In this document: piece after piece, positions 7,131-14,579 of the stretch
Layout: the number at the start of each line of letters is the position of its first letter
Numbering within the stretch: the stretch's first letter is position 1
Assembly (NCBI GenBank): GCA_002395865.1
Contig: DGVE01000198.1
Location: forward strand, 1 to 18,735
Reading direction: 5' to 3'
From: Lachnospiraceae bacterium UBA4292
GTDB lineage: Bacteria > Bacillota > Clostridia > Lachnospirales > Lachnospiraceae
DNA: 18,735 bases
The notes under the pieces: model-generated
Database searches by the model: none
The model's input: only the letters and a program-made list of their open reading frames with translations
Told to the model about the DNA's origin: nothing
Position numbers and translations under genes: made by a program

Positions 7131-9149
7131 TTATTCCTCCGTTATTACGATTACTCCGTAGGGGGCAAGCTGCGTGACCTTCTCACCGCTGATGATATCA
7201 GTGCATGCATCAGGAAGCTGCACCGGCACGTCGCTGTAGTTTAAGTAGAAGCCATAGTTCACGCCGTCTCCGCTCCTTCTGTAGTATGCGACATTTTCGG
7301 GAAGAGCCTTCCTCTCTATACCGGCCTGCGAGAGCGCCCTGTCGATGATGCGCTCCATTCCACTCTCTTCGAGCCTTGCGGCCACATAGATCGCTCTGCC
7401 CTGCCCGAAGGCCTTCTCTGTGACTGCTGCGGTACCCGCATAGAAATCATCGCCGTACCTTGCGAGAACATCCGCGCTTACATCCCTCAGTATCTCGGCG
7501 TAGTCCGTGACGGTGCAGCTTCCGCCGTCCGAAAACCTCACGCTGTTGGTCTGAGATGGATAATACGCGTCTATCTCCTCCGCGCGAAGTCCGAACAGTT
7601 CACTCAGTCCGTCCCCCGGGAAGCCTCCGAGCCAGCACAGCTGGTCGCTGTCCACGTAGCCGCACATGTACGTCGCCACGAGCACTCCTCCGTTTTGTAC
7701 GAAGGCCCTCAGCCTCGAAGCCGTGCCTTCGCCAAGCATATACATCTGAGGCGCTATGACGAGACTGTAGTCCGCCATGTCATCCTCCGAAGATATAATA
7801 TCGCACTCTACGCCGGATTTTGCAAGCATTTTATACCATTTTATGCAAATATCGTCATATCTGACAGTGTCGTGGGAGAAGGCCTTCACTATGGAGAGGG
7901 ACCATTTCGTATCCCAGTCGTATATGATCGCCGCCTTCGTCCTTATCACAGTCCCGGCCACAGGCGCGAGCTTTACAAGCGTCTTTCCGAGCGCCTCCAC
8001 GTCCTTAAACACTCTCGTGTCGTCCGTTCCTATGTGATCAACGACCGCTCCGTGATACTGCTCGAAGCTGCCCCTGCCCTTTCTCCACTGGAAATACTGC
8101 ACCGAATCGGAGCCGGCCGCGACCGCCTGAAGGCTCGAGAGCATGTGAACTCCCGGCCGCTTCGGCCTGTTCACCTCATGCCAGTTCACAAGACTCGGTG
8201 TGCTCTCCATGAGAAGGAAGGGTCTGTCCTTCTTCATTGAGCGCATCTGCGCGTGGCAGAAAGCGTTGTAGATCATGGTATCATAGAAGCTCTCGTAGTC
8301 GTTGTGAAACCTCGGATAGCTGTCCCAGCTGATCACATCGAGACTCTTCGCCATCACCCGGTAGTCGAGCCCCTCGTACATCGTCATGAAATTCGCCGTG
8401 ACGGGTATATCGGGGTTGAAGCTTCTGACCGTCCTTATCTCCTCCTTCATGAACTCGTTCGTTATGAAGGTGGTGAAGCGCTTCCACTCGAGAGTCAGTC
8501 CCATGCTCGAGAACTCCCCGTGACTCATGGGGGGATCGATCTGCTCGAAGCCGTTAAACCTGTGGCTCCAGAACGTATTCCACCATGCGTGGTTGAGCTT
8601 ATCTATATCGCCTCCGAACTTATCCGAAAGGTACTGCCTGAAGCGCCTTTTGCAGCTGTCGCAGTAGCACTCGCCGCCGAATTCATTCGATATATGCCAT
8701 GCGATAAGGCCGGGGTGGTGCGCAAACTTCTGTGCGAGCCTTCCGTCGATATCCCTGACCAGCTCCCTGAACTTCGGGGACGACATGCAGTGGTTGTGGC
8801 GCACGCCGTGAAGCTCCCTGTCTCCGTTTACATTTACACGTCTTGCCTCCGGATACTTTTCATCCAGCCACGCAGGTCTTGCTCCCGAGGGCGTGGCCAG
8901 TATGAAATATATGCCGTTTTCATAGAGCCTGTCGGCTGTCTTCTCAAGCCAAGACAGATCGTACCTGCCCTCCTCGGGCTCGAGCATTGACCACGAGAAC
9001 ACTCCTATCGTTGCCTCGTTGATGCCCGCCTTCTTCATCATGCGGATATCCTCCTCAAGGATATCGGGTCTGTCGAGCCACTGCTCCGGATTGTAGTCGC
9101 CGCCGTGGACGAAGCCGCCCAGCGCGAGAAATAATGGTCTCTTATTCAT
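7131..9149 (-). CDS. GH42 beta-galactosidase
   Basis: A 672-residue intracellular beta-galactosidase; there is no signal peptide. The start HGGDYNPEQWLDRPD is typical of GH42. Visible catalytic residues are acid/base Glu156 in WHISNEFGG and nucleophile Glu315 in LLMESTPS. Four cysteines (Cys121, Cys161, Cys163, Cys166) match the zinc-binding cluster described in GH42 enzymes. The barrel (1 to about 390) is followed by the trimerisation alpha/beta domain (about 390-600) and a small C-terminal beta domain ending in GVIVITEE. The ATG at 9149 overlaps the end of galK by 8 bases and lacks a strong ribosome binding site, so translation is probably coupled to galK. Released galactose would be phosphorylated by the galK product. 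The precise linkage and chain length cleaved cannot be read here. Confidence 0.94.
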   Translation of the reverse strand: MNKRPLFLALGGFVHGGDYNPEQWLDRPDILEEDIRMMKKAGINEATIGVFSWSMLEPEEGRYDLSWLEKTADRLYENGIYFILATPSGARPAWLDEKYPEARRVNVNGDRELHGVRHNHCMSSPKFRELVRDIDGRLAQKFAHHPGLIAWHISNEFGGECYCDSCKRRFRQYLSDKFGGDIDKLNHAWWNTFWSHRFNGFEQIDPPMSHGEFSSMGLTLEWKRFTTFITNEFMKEEIRTVRSFNPDIPVTANFMTMYEGLDYRVMAKSLDVISWDSYPRFHNDYESFYDTMIYNAFCHAQMRSMKKDRPFLLMESTPSLVNWHEVNRPKRPGVHMLSSLQAVAAGSDSVQYFQWRKGRGSFEQYHGAVVDHIGTDDTRVFKDVEALGKTLVKLAPVAGTVIRTKAAIIYDWDTKWSLSIVKAFSHDTVRYDDICIKWYKMLAKSGVECDIISSEDDMADYSLVIAPQMYMLGEGTASRLRAFVQNGGVLVATYMCGYVDSDQLCWLGGFPGDGLSELFGLRAEEIDAYYPSQTNSVRFSDGGSCTVTDYAEILRDVSADVLARYGDDFYAGTAAVTEKAFGQGRAIYVAARLEESGMERIIDRALSQAGIERKALPENVAYYRRSGDGVNYGFYLNYSDVPVQLPDACTDIISGEKVTQLAPYGVIVITEE

Positions 9150-10425
9150 ATACTTTCATTCCGCCGTATTTTCTGATCTTCAGGACGTGGCAGGAGCCCT
9201 CTCCGAAGACTCCCTCCATCGCCTTTTTATAATCCTCCACAGCCTCGTTTTTCACAAAGGCCTGGATGGTGCCCGCGAAGCCGCCCCCGTGCACCCTGCA
9301 GACTCCTCTGTCGCCGAGAGCTCCCTCGCTCACGCAAAGCGCCAGCGAAACGCTCTGGTGGGACACATCCTTCACGCTGTATACGTTCTGTAGGAATTTG
9401 TACGATGAATCGCCGCTGGCCTTTATCGTGTCAAGGAATGTGCCTATATCACCGGACTTCAGCGCATCCACAGCCGTCGATACTCTCTCGTTCTCCGCGA
9501 TGAAATGCAGAGCGCGAAGCACCGCCCTGTCGCCTGCCGCCTTCCTGATGTCGTCGATGTTCTCTAACACCTCACTGCGCGTGATGCCGAGCAGAACATC
9601 CCTTCCGAAGTAAGCGGCCACCTTCTTCATCTCCTCGGGCACCGCCGCATACTCATCCGTAAGATCCGCATGGCTGCCCTTCGTATCGGTTATACACAGG
9701 CTCAGCCCATAGCTGTTCATATCAAAATCGACCTTCTCCACAACGGGCTTCGCGGGGTCCGCGAAATCCACATGCACCAGAGAGCCCACGGAGCACGCCA
9801 TCTGATCCATCAGACCGCATGGCTTTCCGAAGAAGACATTCTCCGCGTACTGGCCGATGATGGCGTTCGTCACATCATCCAGCCTTCCGTCGTTGTAGAG
9901 GTGTGATACGATAGTTCCTATAAGTGTCTCAAAGGCAGCAGAGCTCGAAAGACCCGCGCCGGTGAGCACATCGCTCGTGATATAGGTCTGGAAGCCTCCC
10001 ACCTTATATCCTCTCTCCCGCATACCTGCGAGAACACCCTTTATGAGAGCCGCTGTGGAGCCCTCCTCCTCCGGATTCTTCTTCAGGTCGTCAAATGTGA
10101 ACTCGATCTTCGGGTAGGGTCCCGAGACCAGCTTCACCCTGTTGTTCTCAAGAGGACGCGCTATGGCAATGGCGTCGAGATTCACCGCAGCCGCAAGTAT
10201 CTGTCCGTGCTGGTGATCCGTGTGGTTGCCGCACACCTCGCTTCTTCCGGGAGCCGAGAGCACCATGACCTCATCCGCCCCGAAGAGGCTCTCATACTTC
10301 TCTACCGCCCGGATGTATCTCTTCGTCTGATAGTCGAGCATGCTCTCATCCGCGTATATGTCCAGAAGAATGTCCCTCATCTGCCCCGATGCGAGCTTCT
10401 CCTTAAGTGCCTTTGTTGTGATCAT
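9142..10425 (-). CDS. galK: Galactokinase (GHMP kinase, clostridial variant)
   Basis: Phosphorylates galactose at C1 with ATP, the first Leloir step. This is a 427-residue GHMP kinase with a roughly 50-residue N-terminal extension. Motif 1 reads APGRSEVCGNHTDHQHG (58-74) where classical galactokinases have GRxNLIGEHTDYN. Motif 2 is GAGLSSSAAFE (156-166), the catalytic Asp207 is in CGLMDQM, and motif 3 is HGGGFAGT (379-386). The ATG at 10425 is chosen because GGAGG (10432-10436) lies 6 bases upstream; a TTG two codons earlier would touch the GGAGG. It lies 20 bases after tcdA and overlaps the GH42 gene by 8 bases, giving a lactose/galactoside-to-galactose-1-phosphate pair. The changed signature leaves some doubt about sugar specificity. 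No galT or galE is visible. Confidence 0.88.
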   Translation of the reverse strand: MITTKALKEKLASGQMRDILLDIYADESMLDYQTKRYIRAVEKYESLFGADEVMVLSAPGRSEVCGNHTDHQHGQILAAAVNLDAIAIARPLENNRVKLVSGPYPKIEFTFDDLKKNPEEEGSTAALIKGVLAGMRERGYKVGGFQTYITSDVLTGAGLSSSAAFETLIGTIVSHLYNDGRLDDVTNAIIGQYAENVFFGKPCGLMDQMACSVGSLVHVDFADPAKPVVEKVDFDMNSYGLSLCITDTKGSHADLTDEYAAVPEEMKKVAAYFGRDVLLGITRSEVLENIDDIRKAAGDRAVLRALHFIAENERVSTAVDALKSGDIGTFLDTIKASGDSSYKFLQNVYSVKDVSHQSVSLALCVSEGALGDRGVCRVHGGGFAGTIQAFVKNEAVEDYKKAMEGVFGEGSCHVLKIRKYGGMKVYE

Positions 10426-10445
10426 TTTCAACCTCCATGTATCGT

Positions 10446-11147
10446 TTATTTACTTTTTGCCAATGTATTGATGATATATCCCGCCATCAGAAGCCCCGCC
10501 GTGCCGGGCACGAACGATATGCTCCCCGGCGCGTGCCTGCTTCCGTCCTCCAGCGTAGAGCCCTTCGGTTCCTCGTCGCTCCACACTACAGTGAGCTTCT
10601 CTATGCCCCTCTTCTTCAGCTCCCGCCTCATGACCCGCGCCAGAGGGCAGACCCTCGTCTCGGATATATCGCCTACGCGGAGTCTTCCGGGGTCGAGCTT
10701 ATTGCCCGTGCCCATGGAGCTGATGATGCTTGTACCCGCAAGGCTGCAGCTCTCTATGAGTCCCAGCTTCGCCGTGACTGTATCCACACAGTCGGCGACG
10801 AAGTCATATTCCGAAAAATCAAATTCGCTTGCGGTGTCCGGCAGGAAGAAGCTGTCGCGCATGGTGACCTGCGCGTCCGGGTCGATAGAGAGTATCCTCT
10901 CCCTCATGACCTCGGTCTTTTTTCTTCCTATACTGCCTGTCGTAGCTATTATCTGTCGGTTTAGGTTCGACGGGCTCACCACATCGTTATCGACTACGGT
11001 GATATGTCCGATGCCTGCTCTGGCTAAGGCCTCACAGACATATCCGCCAACGCCTCCTACGCCGAAGACCGCGACATGCGCATCCTTCAGCCTCTTTACG
11101 CCTTCCTCACCGAGTATCAGTGAAGTTCTCTCATATAGTTCCTTCAT
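10446..11147 (-). CDS. tcdA: tRNA threonylcarbamoyladenosine dehydratase TcdA (CsdL/YgdL)
   Basis: TcdA uses ATP to cyclise t6A to ct6A at position 37 of ANN-decoding tRNAs. The 233-residue protein is of the ThiF/MoeB/E1-like type: nucleotide loop GVGGVG (29-34), DNDVVSPSNLNRQ (53-65) with the phosphate-contacting Asn and Arg, VDTVTAK (121-127), and the TcdA-typical SMGTGNKLDP (144-153) and CPLARVMRRELKKRG. There are no ThiF-type CxxC zinc pairs. The ATG at 11147 directly follows the TAG of the preceding hydrolase gene, with a GGGGG site about 6 bases upstream. Its position between a hydrolase and galK says nothing about sugar metabolism; it looks like a housekeeping passenger in a long directon. 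Confidence 0.93.
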   Translation of the reverse strand: MKELYERTSLILGEEGVKRLKDAHVAVFGVGGVGGYVCEALARAGIGHITVVDNDVVSPSNLNRQIIATTGSIGRKKTEVMRERILSIDPDAQVTMRDSFFLPDTASEFDFSEYDFVADCVDTVTAKLGLIESCSLAGTSIISSMGTGNKLDPGRLRVGDISETRVCPLARVMRRELKKRGIEKLTVVWSDEEPKGSTLEDGSRHAPGSISFVPGTAGLLMAGYIINTLAKSK

Positions 11148-12047
11148 CTATACCCCCGAGAGAAAAGCTCTCACGAACTTCTCGTATCTTACAGGCTCGT
11201 TAAGCACCGACTCCGCGTGTCCCGCGCCCTCTATGATCTTAAGCTGGGCTCTGTCCTCGATGAGGCTGTACATCCTCTCTGAATTCTCCGGAGGCACGAA
11301 ATCGTCGTCCGCGCCGTGTATGAAGAGCACAGGTACATTTGCATTCTCAACAGACTTTATCGGAGCCATATCGCCCAGATTCTTGCCGTAGAAAAGCTTC
11401 ATACCCGCTCTCGTCAGGAAAAGAGTTATACCTGCGGGCAGATGTGCCGAGGCATAACCTCGTCTGAGAACGTTTTCAAGATCCGCAAAACCGCAGTCAT
11501 CCACCACCCAGTCGATATTCGGCTGATACTGCAGGCAGGCTATGCTCGCGGCGCCGCCCAGAGACTCGCCGTGCAGTCCGAGAGTGGATACTACATATCG
11601 GTTTCTGGTGTCCTCTATTATCTGCATCAGGTCCTTCGCCTCGAGAACCGAGTAGGTGCAGATATGTCTTGCGTTCACGCCGTGTCCTCTGAGATCGTAG
11701 ATGATGCAGTTGTAACCGAGCTCCAGATACATCTTCACATACTTCAGATCGCCGTAGCGGTTGTCGGTATATCCGTGGGAAATAATCACATACCTGCCCG
11801 TCTTTACCGGATTCTGGCAGATCTGAACATGAAGCTTGTAGCCGTCGAAGGATCTCACGATATACTCATGCTTCTCGAGCTTGTCATAGAATTTGATGTC
11901 ATAGTGCTCCGCCTGCCACTTTTTTGCTTCCGCGAGCGTCTGTCTGTTTCCGTTGAGGACAAACCTCGCCAGAAGAAACATCATGACCAGTATCAGAATG
12001 ACCAGCACAGCCACTGCGCATATAAGTATGGGCAGTATCTTCTCCAT
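11148..12047 (-). CDS. Membrane-anchored alpha/beta hydrolase
   Basis: A 299-residue protein with one N-terminal membrane segment (about 5-30) and an alpha/beta hydrolase domain. Visible are ISHGYTDNR (89-97), YDLRGHG (117-123), nucleophile Ser162 in LHGESLGG, acid Asp248 in HGADDDFVP and base His277 in GAGHAES. This is the BEM46/YfhR-like set seen in many uncharacterised hydrolases. Substrate is unknown; an ester or acyl group is likely. The topology (domain inside or outside) is not decided by the sequence, although the signal-anchor type with KK/R residues after the segment is compatible with an inside domain. The ATG at 12047 has a near-perfect AAGGAGGT site. A 36-base gap to the CDF gene has only a small CCC-GAAA-GGG hairpin and no promoter that I can see. 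Confidence 0.88.
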   Translation of the reverse strand: MEKILPILICAVAVLVILILVMMFLLARFVLNGNRQTLAEAKKWQAEHYDIKFYDKLEKHEYIVRSFDGYKLHVQICQNPVKTGRYVIISHGYTDNRYGDLKYVKMYLELGYNCIIYDLRGHGVNARHICTYSVLEAKDLMQIIEDTRNRYVVSTLGLHGESLGGAASIACLQYQPNIDWVVDDCGFADLENVLRRGYASAHLPAGITLFLTRAGMKLFYGKNLGDMAPIKSVENANVPVLFIHGADDDFVPPENSERMYSLIEDRAQLKIIEGAGHAESVLNEPVRYEKFVRAFLSGV

Positions 12048-12083
12048 ATGTGACCTCCTTTTCGTTCCCTTTCGGGTCGTGTA

Positions 12084-13217
12084 CTAACGGTCCTCCGGCT
12101 TATTAAGAGCCACAAAACCGTGGTCTATCCGGATGCTTACACGAAGCTTCGGATAGCTTTCTCCGACAGCCTCCTTGAGTTCTCTCCTTACCCTGACCTC
12201 ATCGACTGTGTCCGGTATTCTGCAGTCAAACAAAAGCCTGCTTCCGTCCGGACCCGGAACGATCCTAAGCTCATGTATGCCTATATCGGGGCTGATAGAG
12301 CGCGCCTTCTCCCTCACAAAGTTTCTGAGAACGGCCGTCTCGCTGTCATCCGACACTATCGGATCCGCGTGAAGCACAATCTCTATACCGGACTGAGCCA
12401 TGACACGCTCCTCGATGCCGTCGATTATGTCGTGACATTCGGTCAGCTTCATATCTGCAGGCAGCTCCACATGCGCGCTCGCAAATATGTGCCCCGGGCC
12501 GTAGTCGTGGACCATAAGGTCGTGGGCTCCGAGAACTCTCTCATCACCCGTTATCATCCTCTCGAGCTCGTCCACGGTCTCCCTCTCCGGCGTCCGCCCG
12601 ACTAAGGGCTCAAGCGTCTCCTTCACCATGCCCACGGCTGTCCATGCGATAAACAGGCCTATGGCCAGTCCGACCACCGCGTCCAGATTCACGTTCCATA
12701 TCATGGAAATTAGCGCGCCGGCGAGGACCGAGCCGGTTATTATCATATCGAAGAAGCTGTCTTTGGCGGCGGCCTTCAGCACCGTGGACTGCATCTTCCT
12801 TCCCTCGGTGGTGTACATGATCATCATAAAGCATTTCACAACTATACTTATAACGAGTATCACATACATGAACGGAGGATATTCTATATCCGTGGGCGAA
12901 ACGAACTTCTCTATACTGGACTTCACCAGCTCGACTCCCACCATCATAACCAGAAAGGCCACCACCAGTCCCGCGATGTATTCATATCTGGCATGTCCGA
13001 ATGGGTGTTCGTCATCGGCCGGCTTCGACGATATCTTAAATCCTACCAGGCTGACTATCGAGGCGGCGGAATCGGAGAAATTGTTCAGCGAATCCGCCAC
13101 TACCGAGATCATCCCGGACAGCACACCGGCTGCGAGCTTCATCACTGCGAGAAGCACATTGCACATTATACCGATGGCCGAGACCATCATTCCTTTTTTC
13201 AGTCGTTCGTCATCCAT
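12084..13217 (-). CDS. Cation diffusion facilitator, probably a Mn2+ exporter
   Basis: A 377-residue divalent-metal/proton antiporter in the cytoplasmic membrane with six membrane helices in residues 10-200. The transport site is Asn45-x3-Asp49 in helix 2 (NNFSD) and Asp153-x3-Asp157 in helix 5 (DSFFD). As I recall, an Asn/Asp plus Asp/Asp site is the pattern of streptococcal MntE, and DxxxD in helix 5 marks manganese CDFs, so Mn2+ is the best guess. The cytoplasmic domain (205-287) keeps His232, His249, His283 and Asp285, matching the regulatory metal site of YiiP. About 90 further residues (288-377) form an extra C-terminal domain. The start is ATG at 13217, 9 bases after GAGGTGG and 8 bases inside the MATE gene; an upstream TTG at 13253 has no such site. 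Confidence 0.9.
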   Translation of the reverse strand: MDDERLKKGMMVSAIGIMCNVLLAVMKLAAGVLSGMISVVADSLNNFSDSAASIVSLVGFKISSKPADDEHPFGHARYEYIAGLVVAFLVMMVGVELVKSSIEKFVSPTDIEYPPFMYVILVISIVVKCFMMIMYTTEGRKMQSTVLKAAAKDSFFDMIITGSVLAGALISMIWNVNLDAVVGLAIGLFIAWTAVGMVKETLEPLVGRTPERETVDELERMITGDERVLGAHDLMVHDYGPGHIFASAHVELPADMKLTECHDIIDGIEERVMAQSGIEIVLHADPIVSDDSETAVLRNFVREKARSISPDIGIHELRIVPGPDGSRLLFDCRIPDTVDEVRVRRELKEAVGESYPKLRVSIRIDHGFVALNKPEDR

Positions 13218-14574
13218 TTTCAGCAACCACCTCGTCCTGTGGCATCTTCGCAAAGAATCTCATAATGATCGGTATGCAGGTCAGCACCGCCATGACATCC
13301 GCTATGGCCTGCGCCACCTGTATTCCGGTGAGTCCAAAAAAGTATGAAAGAAGCAGCAGAACGGGTATGAAATACAGGCCGCTCCTGAGCATCGATGTAA
13401 ATGTTGCCGCGAGCTTCTGCCCCGTGCTCTGCAGAGTCATGTTGGTTATGACCATGATGGGCATGACGAGAAGTGAGATACACTGCACCCTCAGAGCAAG
13501 CGTTCCGACATCTATTACATCGGGGTCATTCCTGAACACACTGATGACGGAAGGCGCAAATATCCCGCACAGGATGGAGATGACGGCGATAAGCGCCATA
13601 GCAATCCTTACGGTAAAATCATACGCCTGTCTCACACGCGAATACTTCTTCGCGCCGTAATTGAAGCCGCACACGGGCTGGAAGCCCTGGCCGATACCGA
13701 GACCCGCCGAGAAGATGAGCATGTTCACTCGCGTGACTATGGACATGGCCGCCATGGCAGCGTCTCCGAACACCTTCACCTGCCAGTTGAGTATCATCGT
13801 GGATATACTTCCCATGCTCTGCCTTATAAGGCTCGGCAGACCGGTGCCGATTATATTGCCCCAGTCCCTTATGTCGCGGCTGACCAGTGAAAAGCTGAGT
13901 CTGCAGTCGGTCTTCTTTCTCGCAAACATGGAGAGAAGTATGAAAAAGCTCACCGTCTGCGAGATGCTCGTGGCCATAGCCGCACCCGCTATACCCATGT
14001 CGAACACAAAGATGAGAAGCGGGTCGAGCGCCATATTCAGTATCGCACCCGCCAGCAGGCCTATCATCGACAGATTCGCCTTGCCCTCGAAGCGCATGAT
14101 ATTGTTCAGCACGAAGCTTCCCATGGTAAAGGGAGCCGCCCACGCTATGAATGTCAGATAATCATCCGCGTACGGAAATACCGTATCCGAGCTTCCGAGG
14201 AGCCATATCAGATCGCTCTTGAATATCGATACCAGGATGAAGATGACCAGACCTGTGCCGAGAGCCCCGAATATTCCGCTCGAGGCAAAAACGCTCGCCC
14301 TGTCGTTCTGCTTAGCGCCGAGGAGCCTCGAGATATTGCTTCCGCAGCCCTGCCCGAACATGAAGCCCACAGCCTGAATGACGGCCATATATGAGAACAC
14401 CACACCCACCGCGGCGCTCGCCGAGTTGCCGAGCTGTCCGACGAAGAAAGTGTCGGCGAGGTTGTAGATAGCCGTCACCATCATGCTGATGGTGGTCGGT
14501 ATACCGAGACGTACCACAAGCTCCGGTACCGGAGCCTGTGTCATCTTTTCATATTGTGTTTCGTAATGTTTCAT
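13210..14574 (-). CDS. MATE-family multidrug/toxin exporter
   Basis: A 454-residue membrane protein with about 12 helices in two homologous halves. AIYNLADTFFVGQLG near the N-terminus and VMTRVN-like MSIVTRVNMLIF in the second half are typical of MepA-like MATE proteins, which export cationic drugs or metabolites using a Na+ or H+ gradient. GQGCGSNISRLLGA (74-87) and GQGFQPVCGFNYGAKK (second half) are the paired loop motifs of the family. The substrate cannot be predicted. The ATG at 14574 is 5 bases after the GH3 stop with no good ribosome binding site (GGTTGAT), so translation probably depends on GH3 translation. The 3' end overlaps the CDF gene by 8 bases. Confidence 0.93.
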   Translation of the reverse strand: MKHYETQYEKMTQAPVPELVVRLGIPTTISMMVTAIYNLADTFFVGQLGNSASAAVGVVFSYMAVIQAVGFMFGQGCGSNISRLLGAKQNDRASVFASSGIFGALGTGLVIFILVSIFKSDLIWLLGSSDTVFPYADDYLTFIAWAAPFTMGSFVLNNIMRFEGKANLSMIGLLAGAILNMALDPLLIFVFDMGIAGAAMATSISQTVSFFILLSMFARKKTDCRLSFSLVSRDIRDWGNIIGTGLPSLIRQSMGSISTMILNWQVKVFGDAAMAAMSIVTRVNMLIFSAGLGIGQGFQPVCGFNYGAKKYSRVRQAYDFTVRIAMALIAVISILCGIFAPSVISVFRNDPDVIDVGTLALRVQCISLLVMPIMVITNMTLQSTGQKLAATFTSMLRSGLYFIPVLLLLSYFFGLTGIQVAQAIADVMAVLTCIPIIMRFFAKMPQDEVVAENG

Positions 14575-14579
14575 CTAAA

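Noticed and set aside
10207..11391. Open frame of 394 codons on the plus strand antisense to galK, tcdA and the hydrolase gene
   Set aside because: It crosses three well-identified genes on the other strand, has no ribosome binding site and shows composition typical of an antisense shadow.
12048..12083. CCC-GAAA-GGG hairpin between the CDF and hydrolase genes as a terminator
   Set aside because: The stem is only 3 bp and no T-run follows in minus-strand sense.
13218..13253. N-terminal extension of the CDF protein from TTG at 13253, and an out-of-frame ATG at 13213
   Set aside because: The extension lacks a ribosome binding site and is not CDF-like (RRCHRTRW); the ATG at 13213 stops after four codons. 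GAGGTGG supports ATG at 13217.
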